Assembly (NCBI RefSeq): GCF_022869165.1
Contig: NZ_CP094929.1
Span: forward strand, 1,798,001-1,862,000
DNA length: 64,000 nt
Direction: 5' to 3'
Origin: Sphaerochaeta associata
GTDB taxonomy: Bacteria; Spirochaetota; Spirochaetia; Sphaerochaetales; Sphaerochaetaceae
The translations under genes and the position numbers were made by a program. The notes beneath the pieces are model-generated. The model was given only the letters and a program-made list of their open reading frames with translations. It was not told where the DNA came from and ran no database searches. Shown here piece by piece: positions 27,155 through 35,539 of the stretch (its first letter is position 1; each line of letters begins with the position of its first letter).

Positions 27155-27634
27155 ATGTCTTTCATAGCCTCGGCTGCAGGGATTGTGTACTATATGTATA
27201 TGAATCGATTACGCACGTACCACGGCGCAGGCATCATCTTCTGGACGCATACCGAGAAGGGGGAGGTTTCCATCCTTCTTGGAAAACGAAGCATGAATCC
27301 GCAAAACCGCCGCTGGTCGTTTCCCGGCGGCGGCTGGGATGAACAGGACGGCTATACTCCTGGAGGAATGATTTCCTATCAACGTACGGCCATGAGAGAG
27401 TCGATTGAGGAGATGGGGATGAAGGTATCAGACCCTTCGGCGCTTCGTTTGATTTGGAGTCTGACCCTACCCTTTTTCCGCTACAAGGTCTATTCCTATC
27501 ATCTGGAAGGGATGGTGAACCCACCCTATATCTCAGAGTTCTCCGAGTATCGGTGGTGTACGTTGGACTCACTTCCCAAACCCTTGGTGGCATTTGTACC
27601 ATCGCAGATCCGGGCATTGAAGCGCAAAACCTAA
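27155..27634 (+). CDS. Nudix hydrolase
   Basis: About 159 residues. The Nudix region has GGGWDEQDGY, then AMRESIEEMGM, giving the REx2EE helix that binds metal. The loop before the helix is longer than usual because of the insert TPGGMISYQ. It hydrolyses a nucleoside diphosphate linked to some group X; the substrate is not predictable. The start is uncertain. TTGACA (27117-27122), 16 bp and TATCAG (27139-27144) point to the ATG at 27155 without a leader, while ATGs at 27194 and 27200 are also possible and would begin just before the conserved domain. It converges on the oxidoreductase at 27681. Confidence 0.82.
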   Translation: MSFIASAAGIVYYMYMNRLRTYHGAGIIFWTHTEKGEVSILLGKRSMNPQNRRWSFPGGGWDEQDGYTPGGMISYQRTAMRESIEEMGMKVSDPSALRLIWSLTLPFFRYKVYSYHLEGMVNPPYISEFSEYRWCTLDSLPKPLVAFVPSQIRALKRKT

Positions 27635-27635
27635 G

Positions 27636-27661
27636 AAAGGTGCCGGATTCCCGGCACCTTT
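27636..27661. terminator. Bidirectional terminator between Nudix and OYE genes
   Basis: AAAGGTGCCGG, loop ATTC, CCGGCACCTTT: a perfect 11-bp stem two bases after the Nudix stop codon and 20 bp from the convergent oxidoreductase stop. A-rich and T-rich stem ends serve both directions. Confidence 0.8.
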
Positions 27662-27680
27662 CAACATACGTCCGGTTTTT

Positions 27681-29591
27681 TTACATGCAACGCACTGCAT
27701 GGTAGCCATGATGAACGGCACTGAGAATATTATCCGGATTCTCGGCATCGCCTACCAAGGCGCAATCGACTTTATCAGAAAGCTGATCGTACAAGGTTGT
27801 ATTTGCTTTGTAACCTGCTGCAATGGCAACGGTATCGGCTTCAATCGAATGCTTCTTGCCGTCCTTCTCATAGACAACCGTCCCATTCTCGAAGGAAAGC
27901 ACCTTTGCACTGGTGATCGCCTCAACCTTGCAGTCTTCAAGCAATTGCCTGAGTGCCTGGTCGTTGTTCTTACAGTGACTGGTGGTCATCAGAATCTCAG
28001 GAAGCATCTCGATCATCGTCACCGATTCAGCCTTCTGGGCACAATGACAGGCGGTTTCACAACCGACGAGGCCGGCTCCAACGACTACAACCTTCCTGCC
28101 GTAGCCCTTCTTTGCAGTCAACACATCGTTTGCTCCACAAATCCAGTCCTGGTCAATTCCCTTTATCGGAGGCATCACCGGCGTTGCTCCTGTAGCAAAG
28201 ATGACCTTGTCATAGTTTCCTCTCAAAATTTCCTCGGCGCTGCCATCCTTCATCAACGAAACCTTCACGTTGCTGCGATAGAGCTTTCCAACCAAGAAAT
28301 CCACATAGTCCTTCACGTCCTTCTTGAAAACAGGTCCGCCTGCCGCCAACAGCAAGCCACCAAGTACATTGCGCTTCTCCCACAGCTCGACCTGCATACC
28401 GCGTTCGGATGCAGTCAAGGCCGCTGTGATTCCTCCCGGGCCGCCACCTACAACAAGCACACGCTTTGCAGGATCTACCGGTCCGAGCGGATAGTAATCC
28501 TCGGCAAAAGCAAGGGGGTTTACTGCACAATGAAGAATTTTTCCACTGAATCCTGCATACAGACACTCATTACACCCGATACACGGGGTGATGTCGTAGG
28601 TTTTGTTCTTCTTGACTTTTTGCACCCAGTATGGATCGGCGATCGCCATATGGCCAAGCCCGATCATATCAGCCTTGCCATCAAGCAATGCGGCTTCGGC
28701 ATCCGAGGGGTTCTGCATCTTGCCCTGAGAGAGCACAGGAACTCCGACATGCTTCTTGATCTCTGCTGCAACAGGGAGTTGCACCATAGGAGGCTGGTAG
28801 ACGGTGTTGATCGCCTTGTACCAAGCTTCATAACAGCCGACATCCACATGCAAGGCATCGACACCGGCCTGCTCGAGAATCTTGGCCATTTCAATGCCTT
28901 CGGCGATTTCCCTTCCCCCTTCCACACCGTGATACGGGGTGAATTTATAGAGAATCGGGAAACCAGGACCTACCGCCTGTCGGATGGCTTTTACACACTC
29001 GACCGAGAAACGCATGCGGTTTTCCAAACTTCCACCATACTCATCGGTACGGGTGTTCCATAAAACGGACTGGAATTGGTCCATCAAATACCCGCCATAG
29101 CCGTGGAGCTCTACAGCGTCGGCACCTGCGCGTTTGGCAAAAGCGGCACCCTCTCCCATTTTCTGGACTAAAAATTGGATGTCTTCCTTGCTGAACGCTT
29201 TACACTTCAAACCTGGGAACCAGAAGGAATCGACTTCACTGACAGAATACGGACGTACATCGGCGGTGGTGAATTGCATTCTTCCGAGGCCCGGAGTCAA
29301 CTGAATGCACAGCTTTGCTCCATGGTTATGCACTCTGCGAGAGAGAAAGCTCATCTGCTCCAATGATTTAGCCGTACCGATCACGTTGCATGCCTTCGCC
29401 TCATATTGCATGGTTACCTGGTTGGCACCAGTAATAATGAGAGCAAAACCACCTTTCGCCCGTTCCTCGTAGTAGCGTATGGAGCGGTCGGAAAACGAAC
29501 CATCAGGCTCTGTCTGGGTTCCCATGGGAGCCATGTAGGTGCGGTTGCGCAATTTCATGGATGCAATGCGTGTCTGTTCCAAAAGTTTCAT
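27681..29591 (-). CDS. Old Yellow Enzyme-type NADH:flavin oxidoreductase / 2-enoate reductase
   Basis: About 636 residues. An FMN TIM barrel (about 1-330) has APMGTQTEPDG and the active-site block VELHGYGGYLMDQF. A 4Fe-4S cluster follows (CIGCNEC and a further Cys in ILHC, near 335-355), then FAD/NAD(P)-binding domains with VLVVGGGPGGITAAL and VVVGAGLVGCETA. This is the layout of 2,4-dienoyl-CoA reductase, BaiCD and enoate reductase. It reduces an activated C=C bond; the substrate is unknown. The ATG at 29591 follows GGAGG by 8 nt. It is divergent from a TetR regulator across palindromic DNA and is probably induced by that regulator's ligand. Confidence 0.92.
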   Translation of the reverse strand: MKLLEQTRIASMKLRNRTYMAPMGTQTEPDGSFSDRSIRYYEERAKGGFALIITGANQVTMQYEAKACNVIGTAKSLEQMSFLSRRVHNHGAKLCIQLTPGLGRMQFTTADVRPYSVSEVDSFWFPGLKCKAFSKEDIQFLVQKMGEGAAFAKRAGADAVELHGYGGYLMDQFQSVLWNTRTDEYGGSLENRMRFSVECVKAIRQAVGPGFPILYKFTPYHGVEGGREIAEGIEMAKILEQAGVDALHVDVGCYEAWYKAINTVYQPPMVQLPVAAEIKKHVGVPVLSQGKMQNPSDAEAALLDGKADMIGLGHMAIADPYWVQKVKKNKTYDITPCIGCNECLYAGFSGKILHCAVNPLAFAEDYYPLGPVDPAKRVLVVGGGPGGITAALTASERGMQVELWEKRNVLGGLLLAAGGPVFKKDVKDYVDFLVGKLYRSNVKVSLMKDGSAEEILRGNYDKVIFATGATPVMPPIKGIDQDWICGANDVLTAKKGYGRKVVVVGAGLVGCETACHCAQKAESVTMIEMLPEILMTTSHCKNNDQALRQLLEDCKVEAITSAKVLSFENGTVVYEKDGKKHSIEADTVAIAAGYKANTTLYDQLSDKVDCALVGDAENPDNILSAVHHGYHAVRCM

Positions 29592-29621
29592 GTGACAATC
29601 CTCCATCAGGTTGGTAGCAGG

Positions 29622-29662
29622 AATACTATTCTAGTATTACCGCGGTAATGTATTTTATTACC
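29622..29662. promoter_or_regulatory. Overlapping dyads, candidate TetR operator
   Basis: Three dyads in 41 bp: AATACTA-TTC-TAGTATT (29622-29638), the perfect palindrome ATTACCGCGGTAAT (29636-29649), and GGTAAT-N7-ATTACC (29644-29662). They sit about 30-70 bp upstream of the oxidoreductase start, in the divergent gap shared with the TetR gene. Confidence 0.65.
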
Positions 29663-29787
29663 TTAGTTCACCATACCAAGAAGAAACCTTTATGTCAATC
29701 TTATTTTATCGATATCAGGCTATCTATTTACCCGCCTTGTTGCCCAAAGATTCTTCTGGTAAAGTAGCAAGCAAGGGGTGAGTGAAG

Positions 29788-30372
29788 ATGGACATGAAGG
29801 CATACATCATCGCCAAAGGCGGCGAACTGTTCAAACAAAAGGGGTATGAGGCTGTCACGGTCAATGACATCTGCACTGCATGCGACATCACAAAAACTAC
29901 GTTTTATTATCACCTAACCTCGAAACAGGACATTCTACTCCAGCTGTACGATATCATCGTCGATAACCTTACCCCGATGCTCAAGCAGATGATCCACATC
30001 CATTCGAGCTGGGAACAAATCCAACATCTGTTTGACTACCTTATGACCAGCTTCATGGATCTGGGTTCGGATTTGAACAGCCAGCTGCTTATCGTCAACC
30101 TGCAGCGCAGACAACGAGCATTGGATGTACGCAAGAGTCTTGAAGAGATAGCTGTCCAAATTATCGCAGAAGGACAGAAAAGCGGACAAATACGGAATCC
30201 CAGCTCACCCCAGAGCCTGTATGCCGCCTCGGCCTACATGTTCACCGGATATGAGTACATGTGGTGTACGCTTCAAGGGAATTTTGCGTGGAAGCAGCTA
30301 TTCTTCACCTCCCTGGCTTCCTTGCTTGATATAGAACCGTCACTCAGACAGAGTGAAAGCCCCCTTCCCTGA
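29788..30372 (+). CDS. TetR-family transcriptional regulator
   Basis: About 194 residues. The N-terminal HTH (GYEAVTVNDICTACDITKTTFYYHLTSK) is a typical TetR domain; the rest is a helical ligand-binding and dimer domain. The ATG at 29788 is preceded by AAGGGG; a GTG at 29782 is also in frame. It is divergent from the Old Yellow Enzyme gene, with palindromes between them, so it probably represses that gene and perhaps itself. Confidence 0.9.
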   Translation: MDMKAYIIAKGGELFKQKGYEAVTVNDICTACDITKTTFYYHLTSKQDILLQLYDIIVDNLTPMLKQMIHIHSSWEQIQHLFDYLMTSFMDLGSDLNSQLLIVNLQRRQRALDVRKSLEEIAVQIIAEGQKSGQIRNPSSPQSLYAASAYMFTGYEYMWCTLQGNFAWKQLFFTSLASLLDIEPSLRQSESPLP

Positions 30373-30384
30373 CCGGGAAAGGGG
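30360..30384. terminator. Hairpin between convergent TetR and AraC genes
   Basis: CCCCCTTCCC, 5-nt loop, GGGAAAGGGG, with one mismatch. It overlaps the TetR stop codon and lies 13 bp before the convergent AraC stop. T-runs are poor, so termination strength is uncertain. Confidence 0.45.
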
Positions 30385-30396
30385 CGGACCTCCAGA

Positions 30397-31269
30397 TTAA
30401 GCCTTGTTGAGAGGACGTACCGGCCGGGCTTCGATATAGCCGCGGTAGCCCAGCGGTGCGAGCTGGAACCGAGGACCATCCTCATCGGAGAACTGATACC
30501 CATACAAGGTCGGGTCGTAGGTCTTCATCAACTCCCAGAGGTTGTTGATGGCCTTCTCGAAATGCTCCTCATCAAAAGGAGGACCCTGGAACACCATCAT
30601 CGTGCATGCCGGAAGAGTAATGATGTCAAACCCTTCAGGAATTGGACCGGTGAACGAAAGAGGAACCTCCACACCCTGCAGATACTCCGAAGTTCCCAAT
30701 TTCCTCATGTTCTTGGGCATCCACATTCCTATCGGCTCGAACATAGCCCCTTCGATTGATCCGAGGGTATCCCAAATATCACACCCTACTTCCTCGCAAT
30801 ATGCAAAGTAATGGGTTGCTTTATGGGCATACTTCACCACCACTTTCCGTTCCGGTCGCTGAACAACCTGGACAAAAACAGTCTCCATACGTGATTCTCC
30901 TTCACTTTCTGTTGTAAGGGCGGATCTCTGATGATAGGCGGCAAGAGCTTTGCGGAACGCTGAGGGATTCATACCGAACTGCTTGGTGAAGGCACGCGTG
31001 AATCCTTCATGCGAGTCGAATACGAATTCAAATGCAACATCGATGATGCTCCGGTCACTCGTACCCAGTGCATGGGCGGCGGCAGCCAGCCTTCTGCTCC
31101 TGATATACGAGAAGGGAGCGCATCCTGTTGCCTCCTTGAACAGCCGGTCGGCATGCCACGGGGAATACGCTGCAGCAGAGGCCAGCTCCGCTTGAGTGAT
31201 CGGATTTTCTAGATGGTCCTCGATATACGAGAGCATTCTCAGTACCGCTTGCTTTTGAAACTCATCCAT
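30397..31269 (-). CDS. AraC-family regulator with GyrI-like effector domain
   Basis: About 290 residues. Two AraC-type helix-turn-helix motifs lie at the N-terminus (about 8-108; ITQAELASAAAYSPWHADRLF and the second ending FGMNPSAFRK). A GyrI-like/SOUL-type ligand-binding domain fills about 130-285. This N-HTH, C-GyrI order is that of Rob/SoxS-like multidrug-responsive regulators. The start MDEFQKQ at 31269 is preferred; two codons upstream are possible. No adjacent target is on the same strand, so the regulon is unknown. Confidence 0.9.
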   Translation of the reverse strand: MDEFQKQAVLRMLSYIEDHLENPITQAELASAAAYSPWHADRLFKEATGCAPFSYIRSRRLAAAAHALGTSDRSIIDVAFEFVFDSHEGFTRAFTKQFGMNPSAFRKALAAYHQRSALTTESEGESRMETVFVQVVQRPERKVVVKYAHKATHYFAYCEEVGCDIWDTLGSIEGAMFEPIGMWMPKNMRKLGTSEYLQGVEVPLSFTGPIPEGFDIITLPACTMMVFQGPPFDEEHFEKAINNLWELMKTYDPTLYGYQFSDEDGPRFQLAPLGYRGYIEARPVRPLNKA

Positions 31270-31497
31270 CGTCACTATCGTCCTTTACCCAGAGTGTAGC
31301 CCTTCGGGGGCCATCATGCTTGACCGTCCTTGCTAGTATCGCATCGAAAGAGCAATTTCCCCAGCGTTCTCCAGAGGGTAATAATTCACATAATTTCACT
31401 TATTAATCATTTTTATTCATTTTTTGATTTTTCTAGACAACTCAATGGTTCGATGCTACAGTGTATCAGAATCGGGGTGATTCAAAAGGAGTCTGCA

Positions 31498-32733
31498 ATG
31501 AAAAAAAGTATTCTTTGTATTGGCATGCTGCTGATTGCGGCCGTACTCTTTGGTGTGGGGATCAGCGAACAAGCTCATTTCAGCGATCCATCCAATGCTG
31601 CATATTTGGAGCAGTATTTCCAGATAAAGCTACCCGCAAGCGGTTTGGAGGCAAAACAATTCGGCGCTGCACTTACCGCCATCACCGGTAAACCAGTCTC
31701 GCTTTCAGAGCCGAAGGACATCTTCAAGGCTTTGGTCGAGAGTGCGGATCTCAGCCAGTTGGCCCTGACATACACCACAGAGAAGGCAGGCGAGCGTCTT
31801 GCATATTACGGTATCACCGAAACAGTTCCCGCTGATTTGAGTCGGTATGTCGCATGTTCACTTGATGCACACCTCCTTCCTGCATCGACGGCGAAGGATT
31901 TACTGGGTGCACGCCATGTCTCCAGCGAAACCGCCGCAAACCTCTTGATGAGTGTGGCCAATGCAACCGGAATAAGCCGCAACTATATTGGAAGATTGAG
32001 CGACAGCGACATCCTCATGCACATATCCAACGCTTTCGATGGCTACACGCTCTTCAGTGACGGCAACTTGGATGCAATCGGAGCGATGGCTGTCCAGAAG
32101 CGCGCCTCCACCGGATACAACCTTAAAAAGGATGCTGATGATGCACGTTTCCTCACCACGCGAACAATCCAGTACGGGCACAGCGATGAAACCCATCTCA
32201 AACAGTTGACGGTGCTGCTCAACAGTGAGGGAATCGACGCAAAACTGCAAATCGAGCCCAAGGTATCCATTTATGAATACCTGCTCGACTGGGGCCCGGT
32301 ACCCGAGCCGAGTCCGTATTATATGGTATTGCAGTTCTCAGAAAACCTCTATCTGGCCTATGCCGTTGAATACGATGCCAAGTTCGAGTTCGATACGCAC
32401 GAGGACCTGCTTGCGTTCGACTCCCTCATCAACACCTACGCCAAGAAGAATGATGCAAACCAGGCAAAGAACAGCAATGTGGCACTTCTGAAGGGTGCCT
32501 GGTGGCAGCCGCTGTACAGCACTACCTTCCAAGCCGATGAAAAGGCATATCAGGAAATCGTCGATTGCGTACTCGAAGAAAACGGATACTCCATACATCC
32601 CTTCTCGCTTGTGGAAACCAAGCAGAACCTCATTGACACGCTGGAGAATCTCAGCGCTCTGGAAGTACAGGAACGTACCTTGTATGTCAACAACGCCTTT
32701 TATCGCTACTTGAGCGGATCGGATTATCAGTAA
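31498..32733 (+). CDS. Secreted protein of unknown function
   Basis: About 411 residues. A signal peptide (MKKSILCIGMLLIAAVLFGV) is followed by an alpha-rich mature protein with no motif I recognise. There is no lipobox cysteine, so it should be periplasmic or released. The ATG at 31498 has AAAAGGAG 6 nt upstream; an in-frame extension to 31330 runs through AT-rich promoter-like DNA. Repeated short patterns (ADDARFLTTRTI, YLLDWGPVPEPSPYY) do not point to a family. It precedes the nucleoside-salvage operon but is separated from it by a hairpin, so a shared role is unproven. Confidence 0.75.
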   Translation: MKKSILCIGMLLIAAVLFGVGISEQAHFSDPSNAAYLEQYFQIKLPASGLEAKQFGAALTAITGKPVSLSEPKDIFKALVESADLSQLALTYTTEKAGERLAYYGITETVPADLSRYVACSLDAHLLPASTAKDLLGARHVSSETAANLLMSVANATGISRNYIGRLSDSDILMHISNAFDGYTLFSDGNLDAIGAMAVQKRASTGYNLKKDADDARFLTTRTIQYGHSDETHLKQLTVLLNSEGIDAKLQIEPKVSIYEYLLDWGPVPEPSPYYMVLQFSENLYLAYAVEYDAKFEFDTHEDLLAFDSLINTYAKKNDANQAKNSNVALLKGAWWQPLYSTTFQADEKAYQEIVDCVLEENGYSIHPFSLVETKQNLIDTLENLSALEVQERTLYVNNAFYRYLSGSDYQ

Positions 32734-32746
32734 CCAAGCAGGTACG

Positions 32747-32775
32747 GGCAGGCAGACGAATCCAGTCTGCCTGCC
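32747..32775 (+). terminator. Hairpin after secreted-protein gene
   Basis: GGCAGGCAGAC, 7-nt loop, GTCTGCCTGCC: a perfect 11-bp stem 13 bp beyond the stop codon at 32733. It is followed by TTGG and not by a T-run, so it is a probable but atypical terminator. Confidence 0.6.
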
Positions 32776-32844
32776 TTGGCATGGAGAATTTGCACATTTC
32801 CCTGCTGTTTAAGTGTACAATTGAGATAAGGAGAGCCTTACTGC

Positions 32845-33594
32845 ATGATACCCTACGTTCGGCAAAGCCAAATCTATTCCTACATCAAGATGAAGCAAAT
32901 CGCGTACATCGACGAGCTTTTGGATTTGACCAAAGTATCACTTCCCACTGTCAGGCGCGACCTGAAGAAGCTTGAGGAGGAAGGAAAAATCATCCTGCTC
33001 AACGGGGGAGGTGTCAGGCTCACTGAAGAGGCGGAGCACTCGGTGGTAACCAGGCTGGAAGTCCAAGCCGATGAAAAGTATCTCATTTGCAATAAAGCCG
33101 CCTCCCTGCTTGAGAACAATGAGTTCATCTATGTAGGACCGGGAACGACGGAGAACTATCTGATCGGCTTTCTGGCCGGCAAGAACATCACGGTGGTCAC
33201 CAACGGCATCTATCATGTACCCAAATTGTTGCAATATAAGATCAAGACCATTGTGATCGGGGGCCAACTTGACCACAACTACGGCATTACGTGCGGCCCG
33301 GAGGTATTGGAGGAGATCGAGCGGATGAACTTTTCCACGGCCTTGATAGGGGCGAGTGCAGTATCACAGGCGGGAGTCTCCTCCTTCGACCGGGATGTCT
33401 CGATCATCAACCGCAAGGTGCTGGGCAGGTCGAAAAAGCGCATTCTCATGGTCGATTCGACGAAATTCAGTGCTTTTTCGCACCATGTTTTCGCCCATAT
33501 TGAGGATTTCGATCACATCATTACTACGGAAAAAGCAGGCCTCGATAGCAATGACATGCCGAACATCGTCATTGCCGATGCCGCAGATTTATAA
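32845..33594 (+). CDS. DeoR-family transcriptional regulator
   Basis: 249 residues. The N-terminal DeoR HTH (about 5-58) reads KVSLPTVRRDLKKLEEEGKI. The C-terminal DeoR sensor domain (about 75-235) has YVGPGTTENYLIGFL, VVTNGI and DSTKFS, the sugar-phosphate-binding layout of the family. It is first in a same-strand run with the phosphorylase (18-bp gap), the isomerase and the nucleoside ABC genes, so it very likely represses this operon and responds to a sugar phosphate made by it. AAGGAG lies 10 nt before the ATG. Confidence 0.92.
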   Translation: MIPYVRQSQIYSYIKMKQIAYIDELLDLTKVSLPTVRRDLKKLEEEGKIILLNGGGVRLTEEAEHSVVTRLEVQADEKYLICNKAASLLENNEFIYVGPGTTENYLIGFLAGKNITVVTNGIYHVPKLLQYKIKTIVIGGQLDHNYGITCGPEVLEEIERMNFSTALIGASAVSQAGVSSFDRDVSIINRKVLGRSKKRILMVDSTKFSAFSHHVFAHIEDFDHIITTEKAGLDSNDMPNIVIADAADL

Positions 33595-33612
33595 CAGGAA
33601 AAGGTGTTTTGC

Positions 33613-34386
33613 ATGAATAAAGCCATTATAGGAGGAACCGGAGTTGGGTCGCTGCCCAATCTGCAAGGGCCATTTCAAACGGAAACCGCCTTTGGCGTGG
33701 TTCAAACCTATCGTTTCAGAATTGAAGAAGAGGAGATACTTTTTTTACCCAGACATGGGAGCGGTCATACTACACCGCCCCATGCCATCAACTATCGCGC
33801 CCAAATGGCCGCCCTCAAGCAGGAAGGTATAACCTATGTCTATGCATTGGCTACCAGTGGTTCCATGGACCCTTCGATCAGTGAAGGTTCCATCGTGGTT
33901 ATCGAAGACTTCCTCGACTATACGACAAGCCGCATCAAGACCTTCTTTGACGGTTCAAACCAGAAGGTCGCCCATACCGATATGAGCGATCCCTACTGCA
34001 AGAACCTCAGGACCTTGTTTGGAGAGGCTGCAAAGCAACAGGGCGTGCCCTTTTACACCGGTGGTGTCTATGTCTGCACCGAAGGCCCCCGCTTTGAAGG
34101 CAGGGCGGAGATCGCCATGCTCAGGAAAGCAGGAGGAACGCTGGTCGGCATGACCGGCATTCCGGAAGTGTTTCTTGCAAAGGAACTTGGGCTTTGCTAC
34201 TGTGCCATCGGCCTTATCTCCAACATGGCTTGTGGAATCAAGAACGAGAATCTTGCCCACATCGACCATGGCAAGCGGATATCAGAAGCAAAGGAAGCGG
34301 TAATGCAGGTCATTACCAATATCTTTAGTACCAAAACACTTGACCAAGACCATTGTGACTGCGCAAAGGCAGTTCTCTACCTATAA
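33613..34386 (+). CDS. MTAP/PNP-type purine nucleoside phosphorylase
   Basis: About 257 residues, trimeric PNP/MTAP family: nucleoside + phosphate gives base + sugar 1-phosphate. Visible blocks are the phosphate loop AIIGGTGVG, LPRHGSGHTTPPHAINYRAQ, YVCTEGPRFEGRAEI and GMTGIPEVFLAKELGLCY. At the base-specificity position MTAP has Asp in TDYD while this protein has SNMACG. The Asn is the residue PNPs use for 6-oxopurines, so inosine, guanosine or methylthioinosine is a better guess than methylthioadenosine. The ATG at 33613 is preferred over a GTG at 33604 on ribosome-site spacing. It feeds the MtnA-like isomerase 17 bp downstream. Confidence 0.85.
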   Translation: MNKAIIGGTGVGSLPNLQGPFQTETAFGVVQTYRFRIEEEEILFLPRHGSGHTTPPHAINYRAQMAALKQEGITYVYALATSGSMDPSISEGSIVVIEDFLDYTTSRIKTFFDGSNQKVAHTDMSDPYCKNLRTLFGEAAKQQGVPFYTGGVYVCTEGPRFEGRAEIAMLRKAGGTLVGMTGIPEVFLAKELGLCYCAIGLISNMACGIKNENLAHIDHGKRISEAKEAVMQVITNIFSTKTLDQDHCDCAKAVLYL

Positions 34387-34403
34387 AACGTAAGGAGATG
34401 CAG

Positions 34404-35468
34404 ATGCATACAACCATCCCTGTCAGTATACAGCATGATCCAGTGAGACTGGTCCTGCTCGATCAGACCAAACTCCCTGAGGAGGAGCTGTTTTTGTATT
34501 TGGACAGTCGTGACTCAATCTATGAGGCCATCAAGAAGCTTCGTGTGAGAGGAGCCCCGGCCATCGGCATCGCTGCAGCATACGGGATGTACGTATGTCT
34601 TGCCCGGCAAGCCTACCCCAGCCTTGAGGCAATGGCGCATGACTTTACTGCGCTGAAGCAGTATTTTGCATCAAGCCGCCCTACTGCTGTAAACTTGTTC
34701 TGGGCGCTTGAGCGTATGCAAAAGCGTTTTGATGCAGAGCTGAGAAAGCAGGAGATCAGCCGGAGTCTCATGCTCAAAGCCTTGCTTGACGAGAGTAATG
34801 CCATTTTTGCCGAGGACCAGGCGATGAGCATTGCAATCGGGGAACACGGACTCAAGCTCTTCGACAAGTCCAAGCATTGGGGTGTGATGACCCACTGCAA
34901 TGCAGGCGGCTTGGCCACCAGCGGCTACGGGACCGCCCTCGCCCCGCTCTACCTCGGCCATGAACGGGGCTATCGATTCAGCGTCTATTCGAATGAGACC
35001 AGGCCGCTCTTGCAAGGCAGCCGTCTTACGGCCTATGAACTGGCAAAAGGCGGCCTCGATGTCACCATTCTCTGTGACAACATGGCCTCCTTGGTCATGA
35101 AGGAGGGGAAGATCAATGCCGTCATCGTAGGAGCGGACCGTATCGCCGCCAACGGCGATGCTGCGAACAAGATCGGTACATCTGGTGTCGCTATTCTTGC
35201 CAACCATTACGGTATTCCTTTCTACGTTGCCGCCCCCAGTTCAACGTTTGATCTCGCAACAAAACAGGGAGACGACATCGAAATTGAACAGCGTGATGCC
35301 GAGGAAGTCGTCAATGGTTTCGGCAAACGCACAGGACCCAAGGATGTGAGGGTCTACAACCCGGCCTTTGACGTGACCGACGCATCCTTGATCACGGCCA
35401 TCATCACCGAGAAGGGTATCATCGAACACCCGACCACCGAGAAGGTGGCAAAGCACTTGCTCGGCTGA
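34404..35468 (+). CDS. mtnA: MtnA-type (methylthio)ribose-1-phosphate isomerase
   Basis: About 354 residues of the eIF2B-alpha/MtnA family. It converts an aldose 1-phosphate (5-methylthioribose 1-phosphate in the classical enzyme) to the ketose 1-phosphate. The substrate loop is RVRGAPAIGIAAAYGM; the catalytic Cys is in MTHCNAGGLATSGYG (near 164) and the catalytic Asp in VGADRIAANGDAANKIGT (near 244). The ATG at 34404 follows AAGGAG by 6 nt; the ATG at 34398 is too close. It acts on the product of the phosphorylase upstream. No mtnBCD or class II aldolase genes are in the window, so the next step must be encoded elsewhere. Confidence 0.9.
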   Translation: MHTTIPVSIQHDPVRLVLLDQTKLPEEELFLYLDSRDSIYEAIKKLRVRGAPAIGIAAAYGMYVCLARQAYPSLEAMAHDFTALKQYFASSRPTAVNLFWALERMQKRFDAELRKQEISRSLMLKALLDESNAIFAEDQAMSIAIGEHGLKLFDKSKHWGVMTHCNAGGLATSGYGTALAPLYLGHERGYRFSVYSNETRPLLQGSRLTAYELAKGGLDVTILCDNMASLVMKEGKINAVIVGADRIAANGDAANKIGTSGVAILANHYGIPFYVAAPSSTFDLATKQGDDIEIEQRDAEEVVNGFGKRTGPKDVRVYNPAFDVTDASLITAIITEKGIIEHPTTEKVAKHLLG

Positions 35469-35478
35469 ATGTTTGAAC

Positions 35479-35507
35479 TTGGTTAACCAACAACCATCTT
35501 TTATAAT
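35479..35507 (+). promoter_or_regulatory. Internal promoter of nucleoside transport genes with overlapping palindrome
   Basis: TTGGTT (35479-35484), 17-bp spacer, consensus TATAAT (35502-35507). The perfect 12-bp palindrome TTGGTTAACCAA (35479-35490) covers the -35 box and could be an operator, for example for the DeoR regulator. The predicted start gives a leader of about 25 nt before the binding-protein ATG. Confidence 0.6.
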
Positions 35508-35539
35508 GGTTGATGCTATGTTTATGTAAGGAGAAGGTT

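Noticed and set aside
27699-29063. Long plus-strand open frame (454 codons) opposite the Old Yellow Enzyme gene
   Set aside because: The minus strand encodes a full enzyme with FMN, Fe-S and FAD motifs over the same DNA. The plus-strand translation has no domain, an odd composition and no ribosome site, and is an antisense shadow of biased codons.
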